DNA of 64,000 nucleotides from CAZGDB01 sp964524705 (GTDB taxonomy: Bacteria > Pseudomonadota > Gammaproteobacteria > Berkiellales > Berkiellaceae), in assembly GCA_964524705.1 (NCBI GenBank), contig CAZGDB010000002.1, forward strand, positions 1 to 64,000. Reading direction: 5' to 3'. The position numbers and the translations under genes were made by a program. Under the pieces are notes generated by a model. It worked only from the letters and a program-made list of their open reading frames with translations, had not been told where the DNA came from and searched no databases. Shown in pieces: positions 26,454 through 36,095 of the stretch (positions are counted from its first letter, which is position 1; each line of letters starts with the position of its first letter).

Positions 26454-28139
26454 CTAACAAACAGTTGTCTCAGAGGCTAGGGCTGCTAATTGGGTTCTTG
26501 TAACTAACACAATTCCAGGAACTGATTGCGCAATCGCCCGCTTTAAATATTCTTGTAATTTAGTCCTGTGCCACTGCATGAGCCCTCCAGCCTTCACATG
26601 CTCTAAGAGCTGCGCTAGCGCTGCACAAGGACCCGCTTTAGCTATTTGCCAAAAAGCTGCCCAGATATCCTGAAAATTAACTCCTTGTGCATGCGTTTGT
26701 AAACGGCACTGCTGCCCTAAAGCATGTGGGATGACTTGATAATAAAATCCAAAACGATTTAAAGCTGCTTGTGTTGCCTCTTCTGCCAAACACTGCTGCT
26801 CTTCTAAAGTCAAAACCTGACTTTCGGGAAATAATAAAGGATAGGTTGCCAGCTTACCTTCCTGAAGTAACGCCTGTTCTAAATTAGTCTGTAAAGCCCA
26901 ACGTTCAAACATTGACCATGTCACTAAATACAGACGCTCATCCACCATCGTCAACCAAAAATCTTGCCACAAGACACCTTCCGTCATCTGTTGTGGAACA
27001 GTAGCTGCTACACTTGAACGAACCATGGATACGGTATCCATCATAACCGGTGCAGGCATCACAACACTAGACCTATCGACAGGCCGTATTTCCTCAAGCG
27101 GCGTAAAAGCGATAGGTGCGGAACATACCATAGGCATATCCGGCACAGCCGGTTCTGCTAAAACTGCTCGTAATTGTTCTGATACAAAGGTATGTACTGC
27201 ACTAGCCTGACAAAACCGTACTTCATGTTTAGTAGGATGAACGTTAACGTCAACTTCTTCAGTAGGCAATTCTAAAAATAAGACACAGGCAGGATAATAG
27301 CCCATCTGAACAGCGCTTTGATAAACCTGGCGTAGGGCTTGCAATAACACCCTATCGCGTACGGGGCGACCATTTAAAAACCAATATTGCCAATCTGCCT
27401 GACGCCTGAGCCCCGTTTCTTTTGAAACCCATCCTTTTAAAGTCCATCCATCCTGTAAGGCTTCCAAATAACTAGCATTATCTACAAAATTTTTATTTAA
27501 CAACTTCACTAATCGCTGAGGATATTGTTCCCAACTTACACTAGGCACTTGTAATAAATAACGCTGCTCAATTTTCAGAAAAAAACCAATTTCTGGATAG
27601 CGTAGCGCATACCGTATCATGGTTTCCACAATATGACTCAATTCAGTCTTGGTGCTCTTTAAAAAACGCCTCCTGACAGGGACATTAAAAAAACAATCTT
27701 CTATCCATACTGTTGTACCTGGCGCACGTGCAGTGGGGGTCATCACAGGTTCTGTTTCAGGGATCGCTTTCAGTTGCCAGGCAGTTTCTTCTCCTTGAGC
27801 TCTTGAAATCAATGTCACCTTAGCAATAGAGGCGATGCTCGCTAGGGCTTCGCCCCTAAACCCTAGAGTTTGAATTTTCCATAGTTCTTCAGCAGACTGT
27901 AATTTACTGGTAGCATGCGGCGCTATCGCCAATAACAAATCATCTGCGACTATCCCTCTGCCATTATCTTCAATGCATAACTGGGTTAATAAGGCATTTA
28001 AGGTAATTTCAATACGGGTCGCTCCCGCGTCAATACTATTTTCTACCAACTCTTTTACAATTGAAGCGGGTCGCTCAATAACTTCCCCTGCTGCAATCTG
28101 ATTGGCTAATTGAGAGGAGAGTCGTTGGATCCGCTGCAT
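26454..28139 (-). CDS. mutL: DNA mismatch repair protein MutL
   Basis: ATPase that couples MutS mismatch recognition to strand nicking. The GHKL ATPase domain is clear: IAAGEVIERPASIVKELVEN, IEDNGRGI and LGFRGEALASI. The C-terminal dimerisation domain is present but has no endonuclease DQHA motif, as in E. coli. At 561 aa it is somewhat shorter than E. coli MutL (615). It overlaps tsaE by 34 bases. amiB, which usually sits between tsaE and mutL, is absent here. Confidence 0.96.
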   Translation of the reverse strand: MQRIQRLSSQLANQIAAGEVIERPASIVKELVENSIDAGATRIEITLNALLTQLCIEDNGRGIVADDLLLAIAPHATSKLQSAEELWKIQTLGFRGEALASIASIAKVTLISRAQGEETAWQLKAIPETEPVMTPTARAPGTTVWIEDCFFNVPVRRRFLKSTKTELSHIVETMIRYALRYPEIGFFLKIEQRYLLQVPSVSWEQYPQRLVKLLNKNFVDNASYLEALQDGWTLKGWVSKETGLRRQADWQYWFLNGRPVRDRVLLQALRQVYQSAVQMGYYPACVLFLELPTEEVDVNVHPTKHEVRFCQASAVHTFVSEQLRAVLAEPAVPDMPMVCSAPIAFTPLEEIRPVDRSSVVMPAPVMMDTVSMVRSSVAATVPQQMTEGVLWQDFWLTMVDERLYLVTWSMFERWALQTNLEQALLQEGKLATYPLLFPESQVLTLEEQQCLAEEATQAALNRFGFYYQVIPHALGQQCRLQTHAQGVNFQDIWAAFWQIAKAGPCAALAQLLEHVKAGGLMQWHRTKLQEYLKRAIAQSVPGIVLVTRTQLAALASETTVC

Positions 28140-28618
28140 TTATTTTCCTCATAAAGTGATGATAACAATGCCATATATTGATTACCTAACTCTGTAAAAG
28201 CCTGTACCTCTAAAATACGTTTTTCTTCTGCTGGAATCTGTAAAGCGATACTAAAATCTGCCACAGGTGTATATCGTCCACCTTTTTCTGGCCATTCTAT
28301 CCCTAAAACACAGGTGCCTACCATCGCACGCAGATCTATCCCTTCCAAAGCACTAGGGGATTCTAATCTATATAGGTCTGCGTGTGCATAATATCCATTA
28401 TCAGTCGTATAGGTTTCCACTAAAGTATAGGTAGGACTGCGAATCACACCTTGAACCCCTGCACCCTCTAAAAAAGCACGCATCCAAGTGGTTTTACCCA
28501 CCCCTAAATCCCCTTGTAAATAAATAACACAGGGCTTAGTGCACACTTTTCCCACCAATCGCGCCCATTGTTCTAATTCATGTTGTGTGTCAAAAGCAAA
28601 TATCAAGAGACTAACCAT
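28106..28618 (-). CDS. tsaE: tRNA threonylcarbamoyladenosine biosynthesis ATPase TsaE
   Basis: ATPase partner of TsaB-TsaD in making t6A37 of ANN-decoding tRNAs. P-loop GDLGVGKTTW near residue 38, SPTYTLVETY, HADLYRL and GIEWPEK are family motifs. The ATG at 28618 overlaps the end of orn by 16 bases, and the 3' end overlaps mutL by 34 bases, so this is a tightly packed operon. Confidence 0.94.
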   Translation of the reverse strand: MVSLLIFAFDTQHELEQWARLVGKVCTKPCVIYLQGDLGVGKTTWMRAFLEGAGVQGVIRSPTYTLVETYTTDNGYYAHADLYRLESPSALEGIDLRAMVGTCVLGIEWPEKGGRYTPVADFSIALQIPAEEKRILEVQAFTELGNQYMALLSSLYEENKCSGSNDSPLN

Positions 28619-29163
28619 CCTTGTCTATAAATTTTTAATTCAGCAATAGATTCATACACATCAGCCAAAGCTAAATGTGTGTCATTCTTAGACACCTTTT
28701 CCAATACAGTCGGTTTCCACTGTTGTGCCAAAATCTTTACCGTGCTCACATCTAAATTGCGGTAATGAAAAAACCTTTCTAAAGTAGGCATATATTTATA
28801 TAAAAAACGTCTATCTTGAGAAATCGTATTTCCACATAAGGGGCTAGTTCCAGCGGGTACATGTTGTCTTAAAAAAGCAAGGGTTTGTGATTCAGCTTCA
28901 GCCAGCGTAATTTTACTTTCTTTCACACGTTGTACTAAGCCAGACAACCCATGTTGTTTTTGGCACCACTCATTCATATTATCAAGAATGCTATCTGGAT
29001 GATGAATGGCAAAATCCGGCCCTTCTGCAATAACCTTTAATTGCGTATCGGTTATGACCGTTGCAATCTCTAAAATGGTATCTGTAGTAGGATCTAAACC
29101 TGTCATTTCCAGATCTAACCAGACCCAATAAGCCGGTGCTGTTGCTTGTGATTTCATACTCAC
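28603..29163 (-). CDS. orn: Oligoribonuclease
   Basis: Exonuclease that clears RNA dimers and short oligonucleotides, essential in many gammaproteobacteria. The DEDDh active-site set is visible: LDLEMTGLD (D, E), ISQDRRFL (D) and HLALADV with the terminal H and D. Length 186 aa is standard. First gene of the orn-tsaE-mutL-miaA-hfq-hflXKC run. Confidence 0.96.
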   Translation of the reverse strand: MSMKSQATAPAYWVWLDLEMTGLDPTTDTILEIATVITDTQLKVIAEGPDFAIHHPDSILDNMNEWCQKQHGLSGLVQRVKESKITLAEAESQTLAFLRQHVPAGTSPLCGNTISQDRRFLYKYMPTLERFFHYRNLDVSTVKILAQQWKPTVLEKVSKNDTHLALADVYESIAELKIYRQGWLVS

Positions 29164-29268
29164 TCCACAATAAAATATTAGACAACTAACCTAATATAAA
29201 AATAACGATGTATAGGAGCTTATCCTATGCTAGCCTTGAGAGAATAGTATGAAGGGTAAAACATTATT

Positions 29269-30531
29269 ATGGTAATAGAAATTTATTTTTATATGGCCTG
29301 CTGCTTCGGGTTTTTACTCGCATGGGGTATTGGGGCCAATGATGTAGCCAATGCAATGGGGACTTCTGTTGGTTCAGGTACCCTAACACTACGTCAAGCG
29401 CTCTTTATTGCCATTATTTTTGAATGCTTAGGGGCCTTACTGGCAGGTGGTGAAGTCACTCAGACTTTACGAAAAGGGCTGATAGATACGGAAGGGTTAT
29501 GGAATAACCCAAGTGCCTACATTAATGGAATGTCAGCTGCATTACTAGCAAGTGCGGTCTGGTTAATGGTAGCCTCTTACTTTGGTTGGCCAGTCTCTAC
29601 GACCCATACGATTGTGGGTGCTATTGTAGGTTTTGGTTGGATCATTGCAGGTCCTGAGCATTTAGCCTGGGGTCAAATAGGCACCATTGCCTTAAGTTGG
29701 GTGTGTTCTCCGCTGCTGGGTGGAATCATAGCCTATGGATTATTTTGGAGCATCCATAAGTTCATTCTCGATACCCCCCAACCTTTTATACGTGCCAGAC
29801 GACTTATTCCCGTTTATATCTTTTTTATGGCAGCCATTCTCATCGGTACAGTGGCCATAAGTGGTTTAGAACACATAGGGGTCACGCTTTCAAGCCTAGA
29901 AAATGCCCAAGTGATTTTCAGTGGTGCGACGGTTGCGACGATCCTTGGTATTTTTTGGTTAAGGACCGTCCATTTTGATCCTAGTTTAGATATTCAATTT
30001 CATTTTACTAATGTGGAACGACTCTTTGGTATTTTGATGATTTTCACAGCTTGTAGCATGGCTTTTGCACATGGTTCTAACGATGTTGCCAATGCAATTG
30101 GACCATTAGCAGGCATAGTAGATGCTTTGGGGCATAAAAACTTTGCCTCCAGTAAAGTTCTCACCGTGCCTTTGTGGATCACACTCCTTGGGTGTGTCGG
30201 GCTCATTTGTGGATTACTGACCTTTGGTCATAAGGTGATGGCCACCATTGGTACTGGGATCACAGAGCTCACCCCTAGCCGTGGTTTTGCCGCGACTTTC
30301 GCGTGCGCGATTACGGTAGTATTAGCGTCGGGCACGGGGTTACCTATTTCCACCACCCATACGCTTGTGGGCGCTATATTAGGGATTGGGTTAGCCAGAG
30401 GAATTGGTGCTTTAGACTTAAGGCTGGTGAATAAAATTTTCCTTTCTTGGATCATTACGCTACCAGTTGGCGCTGGACTCTGTATTGGATTTTATGCAAT
30501 ATTAAGCAGCCTTGTACCTAACATACTCTAA
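29269..30531 (+). CDS. PiT-family inorganic phosphate transporter
   Basis: Inner-membrane phosphate permease with about ten membrane helices. The duplicated PiT signatures are present: GANDVANAMG near the N-terminus and GSNDVANAIG in the second half, each followed by a PVSTTHT/PISTTHT motif. Length 420 aa. A DUF47 protein, its usual partner, lies 6 kb away rather than next door. Divergent from orn. Confidence 0.93.
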   Translation: MVIEIYFYMACCFGFLLAWGIGANDVANAMGTSVGSGTLTLRQALFIAIIFECLGALLAGGEVTQTLRKGLIDTEGLWNNPSAYINGMSAALLASAVWLMVASYFGWPVSTTHTIVGAIVGFGWIIAGPEHLAWGQIGTIALSWVCSPLLGGIIAYGLFWSIHKFILDTPQPFIRARRLIPVYIFFMAAILIGTVAISGLEHIGVTLSSLENAQVIFSGATVATILGIFWLRTVHFDPSLDIQFHFTNVERLFGILMIFTACSMAFAHGSNDVANAIGPLAGIVDALGHKNFASSKVLTVPLWITLLGCVGLICGLLTFGHKVMATIGTGITELTPSRGFAATFACAITVVLASGTGLPISTTHTLVGAILGIGLARGIGALDLRLVNKIFLSWIITLPVGAGLCIGFYAILSSLVPNIL

Positions 30532-30549
30532 AACACAATAGAGGCACCT

Positions 30550-31335
30550 ATGAATTTAGCGCTACTGCCTGCAAACATACAAATGATGATCCATCGTTTT
30601 TCTACAAAAAAAAATGATGCTTCCGACATTACTACGCTTACCCAATATCTTGCAAGCACACCAAATCTTGCCACTGAACTTTTATATATAGCCTTACAGT
30701 GGGGCAACTTAGAGGTAGTCAAACTTTTAATTTTCCATCAGGCCAATGTCAATCACTGCAGCGGCCCCTATAATACCCCTGCACTGCATGTGGCCGTGAA
30801 ATTTGGCGATATTGAAATCGTACGCTTATTATTACAAAACCGAGCCTCTACACAAAGTATAGATGCTACTCAAGATACAGCTTTACATCGGGCAGCAGCT
30901 CAAGGTCACCTGGCTATTGCTAAAGTATTATTGGCCAATGGTGCAGCAGTAGATGCGCCTAATCTTTTAGGTGAAGCACCATTACACTATGCCGTGCGAT
31001 TTAAACATACCGAACTGGCAGAAACTCTGCTCAAAAAAGGAGCCAACGTCAATATGCAAACTACCAATGGGCGAAGTCCTTTGCATATTGCAGCCTCTCA
31101 GGGGCATCGACAACTCGTTCTACTGCTGCGTCATCATGGTGCAAATCTGCGCCTGTTAGATCACAACCAACAAACCCCAGAAGTTTGTGCTAAAACACTA
31201 CATCCTGAGATTGCTGATTTAATTGCAATCCCAAAATCTCACATTTTAGGGTGTTTTTCATTTTTAAAAAAAACGGGCCCCACTGATACGCTCACAGATC
31301 CTTTCTTACAGACAAAGAAACTGGACTCACTCTAA
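30550..31335 (+). CDS. Ankyrin-repeat protein (first of a pair)
   Basis: A 261-aa protein of about five ankyrin repeats (residues about 45-210). Repeat cores include TPALHVAVKFGDIEIVRLLL, DTALHRAAAQGHLAIAKVLL, APLHYAVRFKHTELAETLL and SPLHIAASQGHRQLVLLL. No signal peptide or membrane segment, so it is cytoplasmic or exported by a signal-peptide-independent route. GAGG lies seven bases before the ATG. It overlaps the next ankyrin gene by one base (TAATG), so they form one unit. Ankyrin proteins in intracellular bacteria are often translocated effectors; that is inference here. Confidence 0.85.
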   Translation: MNLALLPANIQMMIHRFSTKKNDASDITTLTQYLASTPNLATELLYIALQWGNLEVVKLLIFHQANVNHCSGPYNTPALHVAVKFGDIEIVRLLLQNRASTQSIDATQDTALHRAAAQGHLAIAKVLLANGAAVDAPNLLGEAPLHYAVRFKHTELAETLLKKGANVNMQTTNGRSPLHIAASQGHRQLVLLLRHHGANLRLLDHNQQTPEVCAKTLHPEIADLIAIPKSHILGCFSFLKKTGPTDTLTDPFLQTKKLDSL

Positions 31336-32219
31336 TGCTACCAGAACTGCCTTGGCTTATCCTGCATGATACGTCCTATGAACAACGTCAAAAAATCCTA
31401 AACACCTTTTTTTCCATCTTAATATCAGAAGAGTTCCTCACCAAAAATGAAGCAGACTGTTTAACTGCAATAGCAAAAACTCTTGCATCACCAGTAAAAG
31501 GGATGATTGTATATTTGATTGAAAATATGACATCTAAAACGCAAACCAGGTGGACATTAACAATACAATTATTATTAGAACGCACTCCTCCTTTTGAGAA
31601 ACAAGATTATGCCTATTTTTTCAGAAAAGCTGCAAAAGTCACCGTGGTAGATTGCCTTCAAATATTAGTAGATCTCAAACTGCCTATTAATGCCTACCTG
31701 GGTAATGCGTCATTATTAGATCATGCAATCATGCAAAGAAACACAGCACTGGTGCAACGCTTATTGCACATCCCTGAAATAGCACTCAATAACCAAGAGC
31801 CCACCTGTGGTTTTACACCGTTACATTATGCAGTCCAAGCGAAACAATTAGCAATTATTCAATTGTTATTAGAAAAACATGTCAACATTCATCTCACTTC
31901 TACCTATGGCTGGACACCACTAGCGCTGGCTGTCAGAGCCAATGATGTTCCTATTGTTGTGCTTTTTAAGCAGTTTTATCCCTTACTTGTAGAAATGCCT
32001 ATCGGGAAATTTGCTAAAAAAATTGCAGTTGAGCATGGATATAAAGAGATCGCAGATTTATTAACTGTGCGTGCAACCCACAAAAATGAACCTGGCACCT
32101 TACAAAAAATTAAAAACTTATTGTTTTCTCAAAAAAAGCATAATAACACTGGGTCCCACCCTGAAGAGACGAGCCGTTCCCCTCTTCTCACAGCAGCAGA
32201 GCGTGCAGAATTAGTTTAA
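31335..32219 (+). CDS. Ankyrin-repeat protein (second of a pair)
   Basis: A 294-aa protein whose N-terminal 110 residues are an unrecognised helical region. It is followed by degenerate ankyrin repeats (about 115-250) with the clearest cores TPLHYAVQAKQLAIIQLLL and TPLALAVRANDVPIVVLF. The start shares its A with the stop of the upstream ankyrin gene. The end overlaps the convergent Sel1 gene by nine bases. The two ankyrin proteins are only distantly alike outside the repeats. Confidence 0.8.
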   Translation: MLPELPWLILHDTSYEQRQKILNTFFSILISEEFLTKNEADCLTAIAKTLASPVKGMIVYLIENMTSKTQTRWTLTIQLLLERTPPFEKQDYAYFFRKAAKVTVVDCLQILVDLKLPINAYLGNASLLDHAIMQRNTALVQRLLHIPEIALNNQEPTCGFTPLHYAVQAKQLAIIQLLLEKHVNIHLTSTYGWTPLALAVRANDVPIVVLFKQFYPLLVEMPIGKFAKKIAVEHGYKEIADLLTVRATHKNEPGTLQKIKNLLFSQKKHNNTGSHPEETSRSPLLTAAERAELV

Positions 32220-33965
32220 AACTGCACGCATATACTTACGACGATATTGCATCGCCAAGCCGACTGCCTTGGATTGTAATTCCGGAGGCATACTTAAAAT
32301 CAAAGTATCCATATCATCAGTTAAACCTTCGCGTACCTTTTCACCTGATAAACTCCACCAGGCATAGGCTTCAATAGGATCTTTCTCAACTCCATCCCCT
32401 AAATAATACATACGGCCAAGCTGGTATTGTGCCGGCACATGCCCACCTTTAGCTGCTAATTTAAACCAGTGTAAGGCTTCTTTCGGGTCTAGAGGGACGC
32501 CTGTGCCATTATAATACATAGAACCAATATTATATTGTGCTTGTGGGTAGGAGCGGGATGCACCCTTTCCATACCAACGCATCGCCAATAAAGGATCTTG
32601 CTTCATGCCTTCCCCTCTTAAAATAAGATCACCTAATAAAATTTGTGCTGGCAATACGCCATTGCTAGCAGCACGCTCTAACCATTCAATAGCTTTGTTG
32701 ACATCTCGTTTAACGCCATATCCAAAATAATACAGTTGCCCAATATGATATCCCGCTAAATGTGGGTTAGGTTGCTTCATTGCCCGCTCAAAATACAACG
32801 TTGATTTTAAGAGATCTTGCGGTACATTAATGCCTTCTTTATATAAAACACTTAACACTAATAAAGCATACGGATCATTTTGTTCCGCTGCTTTTTCATA
32901 CTGCGCTATGGCTTTTTTAACATCACGTGGCACGCCAAAACCGGTTAAGGAATCATCCCCTAATTGCACTCTGGCTTTTACAACATTTTGTTGAGCAGCT
33001 TTATTTAACCAACGATGCATTTCTGCAACATCAAACAATACACCTTTTTGTTGTCGATAGAGTTGTGCCAAACGCCATGCTGCATAAGGATAATTTTGTG
33101 TGACAGCTTCACGATACCAGTAAGCCGCTTTACCATAGTTCTGATCTACACCATCACCAAGTTCATAACGCACCCCTAACACATACGCAGCCCGCGCAGA
33201 CAAACGCGCAGCTTGTTCAAATAAACTTGGTGCACGTGTGACATCAATTTCTTCACTCATACCCTCAGATACGAGTTCTGCTCTATCTAATAAAGCCTCT
33301 TGATAGCCCCCTAAGGCGGCTTGTTCAAAGAGTTTAATCGCTAATGCATAATCTCGTTTATCAGGATCGCCAGTCGTAAAGAGTTTTCCTAAATAATAAA
33401 CACCCTCTGCATCACCATATTCTGCAGCTTTTCGATACCATTCTTTGGCTGCTTCAATATCTTGTTTATCTTTGCGCATTGAATAATTCAAATGCCCTAA
33501 CATCAACATAGCAGGCACATCCCCTTGGGCAGCTGCCAAATCCAGCCAATGTTCAGCTTGCGCAAAATCTTGAATAAGGCCCTGCCCTGTTGCATAAGCG
33601 GTACCTAACGCAGTTTGTGCAACGGCTACATTCGCTTCGGCTGCATTACGAATATATTGGAGCCCACGCAGTTGTTTTTCAACATCGTCAGATGCTAATA
33701 AAATAATCCCTATACGTCCTTGCGCAGAAGGATGCCCGAGATCTGCAGCTTGTTGGTAAAACTCCATTGCTTTAACCTGATCTGTACTACGCCCAGAGTT
33801 ATAATACAGTTCCCCTAAGGAATACACGTCCTCAGCAGTTTCAAAGTTCGGTGCTTCAGTCGTTGCACGAATAGGATTAGGCGCAACCGGTTCATCACGC
33901 AAGGCTACTTCTACTGCTGCACAGCCACTACATAAGAGACTTAATAAGACTAAAAGTTTTTTCAT
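32211..33965 (-). CDS. Sel1-repeat lipoprotein
   Basis: A 584-aa protein with a lipoprotein signal (MKKLLVLLSLLCSGC, lipobox cysteine at 15), followed by about a dozen Sel1-type (TPR-like) helical repeats, with cores such as AQYNIGSMYYNGTGV and AQYQLGRMYYLGDGV. Likely an envelope scaffold; related LpnE/EnhC-type proteins of Legionella aid host-cell entry. Its start overlaps the stop of the upstream beta-barrel gene in ATGA, so the two are translationally coupled. Confidence 0.85.
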   Translation of the reverse strand: MKKLLVLLSLLCSGCAAVEVALRDEPVAPNPIRATTEAPNFETAEDVYSLGELYYNSGRSTDQVKAMEFYQQAADLGHPSAQGRIGIILLASDDVEKQLRGLQYIRNAAEANVAVAQTALGTAYATGQGLIQDFAQAEHWLDLAAAQGDVPAMLMLGHLNYSMRKDKQDIEAAKEWYRKAAEYGDAEGVYYLGKLFTTGDPDKRDYALAIKLFEQAALGGYQEALLDRAELVSEGMSEEIDVTRAPSLFEQAARLSARAAYVLGVRYELGDGVDQNYGKAAYWYREAVTQNYPYAAWRLAQLYRQQKGVLFDVAEMHRWLNKAAQQNVVKARVQLGDDSLTGFGVPRDVKKAIAQYEKAAEQNDPYALLVLSVLYKEGINVPQDLLKSTLYFERAMKQPNPHLAGYHIGQLYYFGYGVKRDVNKAIEWLERAASNGVLPAQILLGDLILRGEGMKQDPLLAMRWYGKGASRSYPQAQYNIGSMYYNGTGVPLDPKEALHWFKLAAKGGHVPAQYQLGRMYYLGDGVEKDPIEAYAWWSLSGEKVREGLTDDMDTLILSMPPELQSKAVGLAMQYRRKYMRAVLN

Positions 33966-34843
33966 ATATGATACAAAAGAGAAGCGTTATAACCATGACA
34001 CTTTAATTGTGTCGCCTCTACTTTATAAGAATCTCCAAAGCTGGCAATAGGCACACGACCCATTAATTGATAACGGTAAGCTAAATCAAAACTTAAATTG
34101 TCATCCATCCGTACTTTTAATCCAACACCTGCTTGTACAATCAAAGAAATTTTACCTGCATACTTTTGTGTAAAAGTTTTTTGCTTATTTGACTCAATTA
34201 CTTCTAAATTCGCTAAAGTTGCATTAGAAACTGTTAATCCAGAGACAAGATGTCTGCCAGCACCAATTCCCAGGACTATAAAAGGGCTAACTGGCATCGG
34301 AATAAAATCTAACGGTGCTGTTTGCATATCCACATTGAATAACACGGTGGCTGGACGAATCGAACCTGCTACTGTTGTGTTTTGATTTGCAATTGTAAAT
34401 TGTGGTAAAGAAAAAGCTAATTTTCTATACAATTCATAACTCAGTTCAATACTGGTTGTAGGATCTATCGTATACCCAATAGCTAATGCACGATTGGTAC
34501 TGGTATCCGAGAATTTTGGTTTTGTCGATAATTTTGTTCGTACAACCGTCAACCCTTTTTCAACCGTTCTAAACCCTGTAACAGACAACTGATTTCGCGC
34601 ACCAACCATAGGACGTACATAGAAACCGCCCCCCAATTGACTTAAAGTAGAACGTTTTAAAAATGCTTTCTCTTGTGGTGTGATCTGACTCTTACCTGAA
34701 GTTGCCTCTACAAAATCCACATCTTGCGCATTACCGTAGTAAGCACCTGGATAATCAGATAACCCAACCGAGTCAACCGCCCAACAAAGTTTACTGCTCG
34801 TCATACACAGCGCAAGCAAAGCTAAGGTCCATGTCTTTTTCAT
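33962..34843 (-). CDS. Outer-membrane beta-barrel protein (OmpW/opacity-like)
   Basis: Predicted outer-membrane protein of 293 aa. The ATG at 34843 begins a signal peptide (MKKTWTLALLALCMTSS, ending about CWA). The upstream frame extension is not signal-like. The mature part has alternating hydrophobic strands, e.g. GFYVRPMVGARNQLSV and SPFIVLGIGAGRHL, and ends in a strand with LSFDLAYRYQLMGR. No specific family can be named. It sits immediately before, and overlaps, the Sel1 lipoprotein gene. Confidence 0.7.
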   Translation of the reverse strand: MKKTWTLALLALCMTSSKLCWAVDSVGLSDYPGAYYGNAQDVDFVEATSGKSQITPQEKAFLKRSTLSQLGGGFYVRPMVGARNQLSVTGFRTVEKGLTVVRTKLSTKPKFSDTSTNRALAIGYTIDPTTSIELSYELYRKLAFSLPQFTIANQNTTVAGSIRPATVLFNVDMQTAPLDFIPMPVSPFIVLGIGAGRHLVSGLTVSNATLANLEVIESNKQKTFTQKYAGKISLIVQAGVGLKVRMDDNLSFDLAYRYQLMGRVPIASFGDSYKVEATQLKCHGYNASLLYHI

Positions 34844-34975
34844 ATGTGCACTTATTGTGAGAACAATACCTATTGATAATCTTAAGGGTAAATGAATTTT
34901 TGTCACTATTCCAATCTAAAATAATTTTGTTTGTGGCATAACAAATTTTCAAACAAGCAAGCTACTTAATAAAAG

Positions 34976-35005
34976 TTGCGAAACTAAAATATCCTGTGCT
35001 ACTAT
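34976..35005 (+). promoter_or_regulatory. Possible promoter for rpoS
   Basis: TTGCGA (34976-34981), an 18-base spacer and TACTAT (35000-35005), placed 60-70 bases before the rpoS ATG. Both boxes are partial matches. Confidence 0.4.
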
Positions 35006-35071
35006 TATGAATTGCAGTATGTCTTACCAGTAGTACGTCTTTTCATCTTCCATCCACGCAAGGAGGCAATG

Positions 35072-36073
35072 ATGGCTACTTTATGGGATGAACCTGTCAT
35101 TCTTGATATACCTGAAATACCCGAAATCCTAGATGTTGAAACCGAAGTCGAACCCGATATAGAAGAAGCCGAGTTACAAGCCTTAGAAGCAGAACTTGAA
35201 ACTGAAGTAATCACAGAAGAGGTAGAACGTAAAAGTCCTGCCCAAGAAGATGCCACGCAAATCTATTTACGTGAAATTGGCAGATATCCCCTTCTCTCTG
35301 CAGATCAAGAAAAGCATTATGGCACGCTCACACGCGCAGGTGAAAAATCTGCTCGTGACCATATGATCCGATGTAATTTACGCCTAGTGGTCAAAATCTC
35401 ACGTCGTTACCTCAATCGTGGCTTAGCCCTTTTAGATCTTATAGAAGAAGGCAACCTAGGATTAATTCGTGCTGTAGAGAAATTCGATCCCGAACGTGGA
35501 TTTCGCTTCTCTACTTATGCCACTTGGTGGATCCGACAAAACATTGAACGTGCCCTCATGAGTCAACCCATGACGATTAGAATCCCTATACACGTCTACA
35601 AAGAACTCAACACCTATCTCCGTAAAGCTAGAGAGATCGCACAGAAGATGGACCATGAACCTTCTGTTGAAGAACTCGCACGTGCGATGAATGTTGAAGT
35701 TTCCTACGTTAGTCAGTTAATGAAGCTAAATGTAAAAACGATTTCTGTAGACACGCCAATGGGGGAAGATAGTGATAAACCGTTGTTAGATGCCTTACCA
35801 GATAATGACGACCACAGACCCCACGATATTTTGGAAAAAAATAATTTACGCCACCATATCAACCTGTGCCTCAAAAAGCTTAACGAGAAACAACGCTCTA
35901 TTGTCTGTCATCGTTTCGGCTTAAGAGGTTATGAAGAAGCTACCCTAGAAGATGTTGGGGAAGAAGTCGGATTAACTCGAGAACGTGTGCGACAAATTCA
36001 AGTTGAAACGCTCAAACTCCTCAAAACGATCTTAGAGGAAAAAGGGGTCTGTAAAGACGCACTATTTACCTAA
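35072..36073 (+). CDS. rpoS: RNA polymerase sigma factor RpoS
   Basis: Stationary-phase/general-stress sigma factor. From the ATG at 35072 (333 aa; AAGGAGG at 35060-35066) the protein has a long acidic N-terminal region. It is followed by DATQIYLREIGRYPLL, region 2 (EEGNLGLIRAVEKFDPERGFRFSTYATWWIRQ), region 3 and region 4 (EEVGLTRERVRQIQVE). The N-terminal region 1.1 is acidic and longer than that of E. coli RpoS. nlpD, the usual upstream neighbour, is absent here. The frame is open 19-20 codons further upstream without a ribosome site. Confidence 0.93.
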   Translation: MATLWDEPVILDIPEIPEILDVETEVEPDIEEAELQALEAELETEVITEEVERKSPAQEDATQIYLREIGRYPLLSADQEKHYGTLTRAGEKSARDHMIRCNLRLVVKISRRYLNRGLALLDLIEEGNLGLIRAVEKFDPERGFRFSTYATWWIRQNIERALMSQPMTIRIPIHVYKELNTYLRKAREIAQKMDHEPSVEELARAMNVEVSYVSQLMKLNVKTISVDTPMGEDSDKPLLDALPDNDDHRPHDILEKNNLRHHINLCLKKLNEKQRSIVCHRFGLRGYEEATLEDVGEEVGLTRERVRQIQVETLKLLKTILEEKGVCKDALFT

Positions 36074-36095
36074 GGCCCTATATTCTTTAGTGGTG

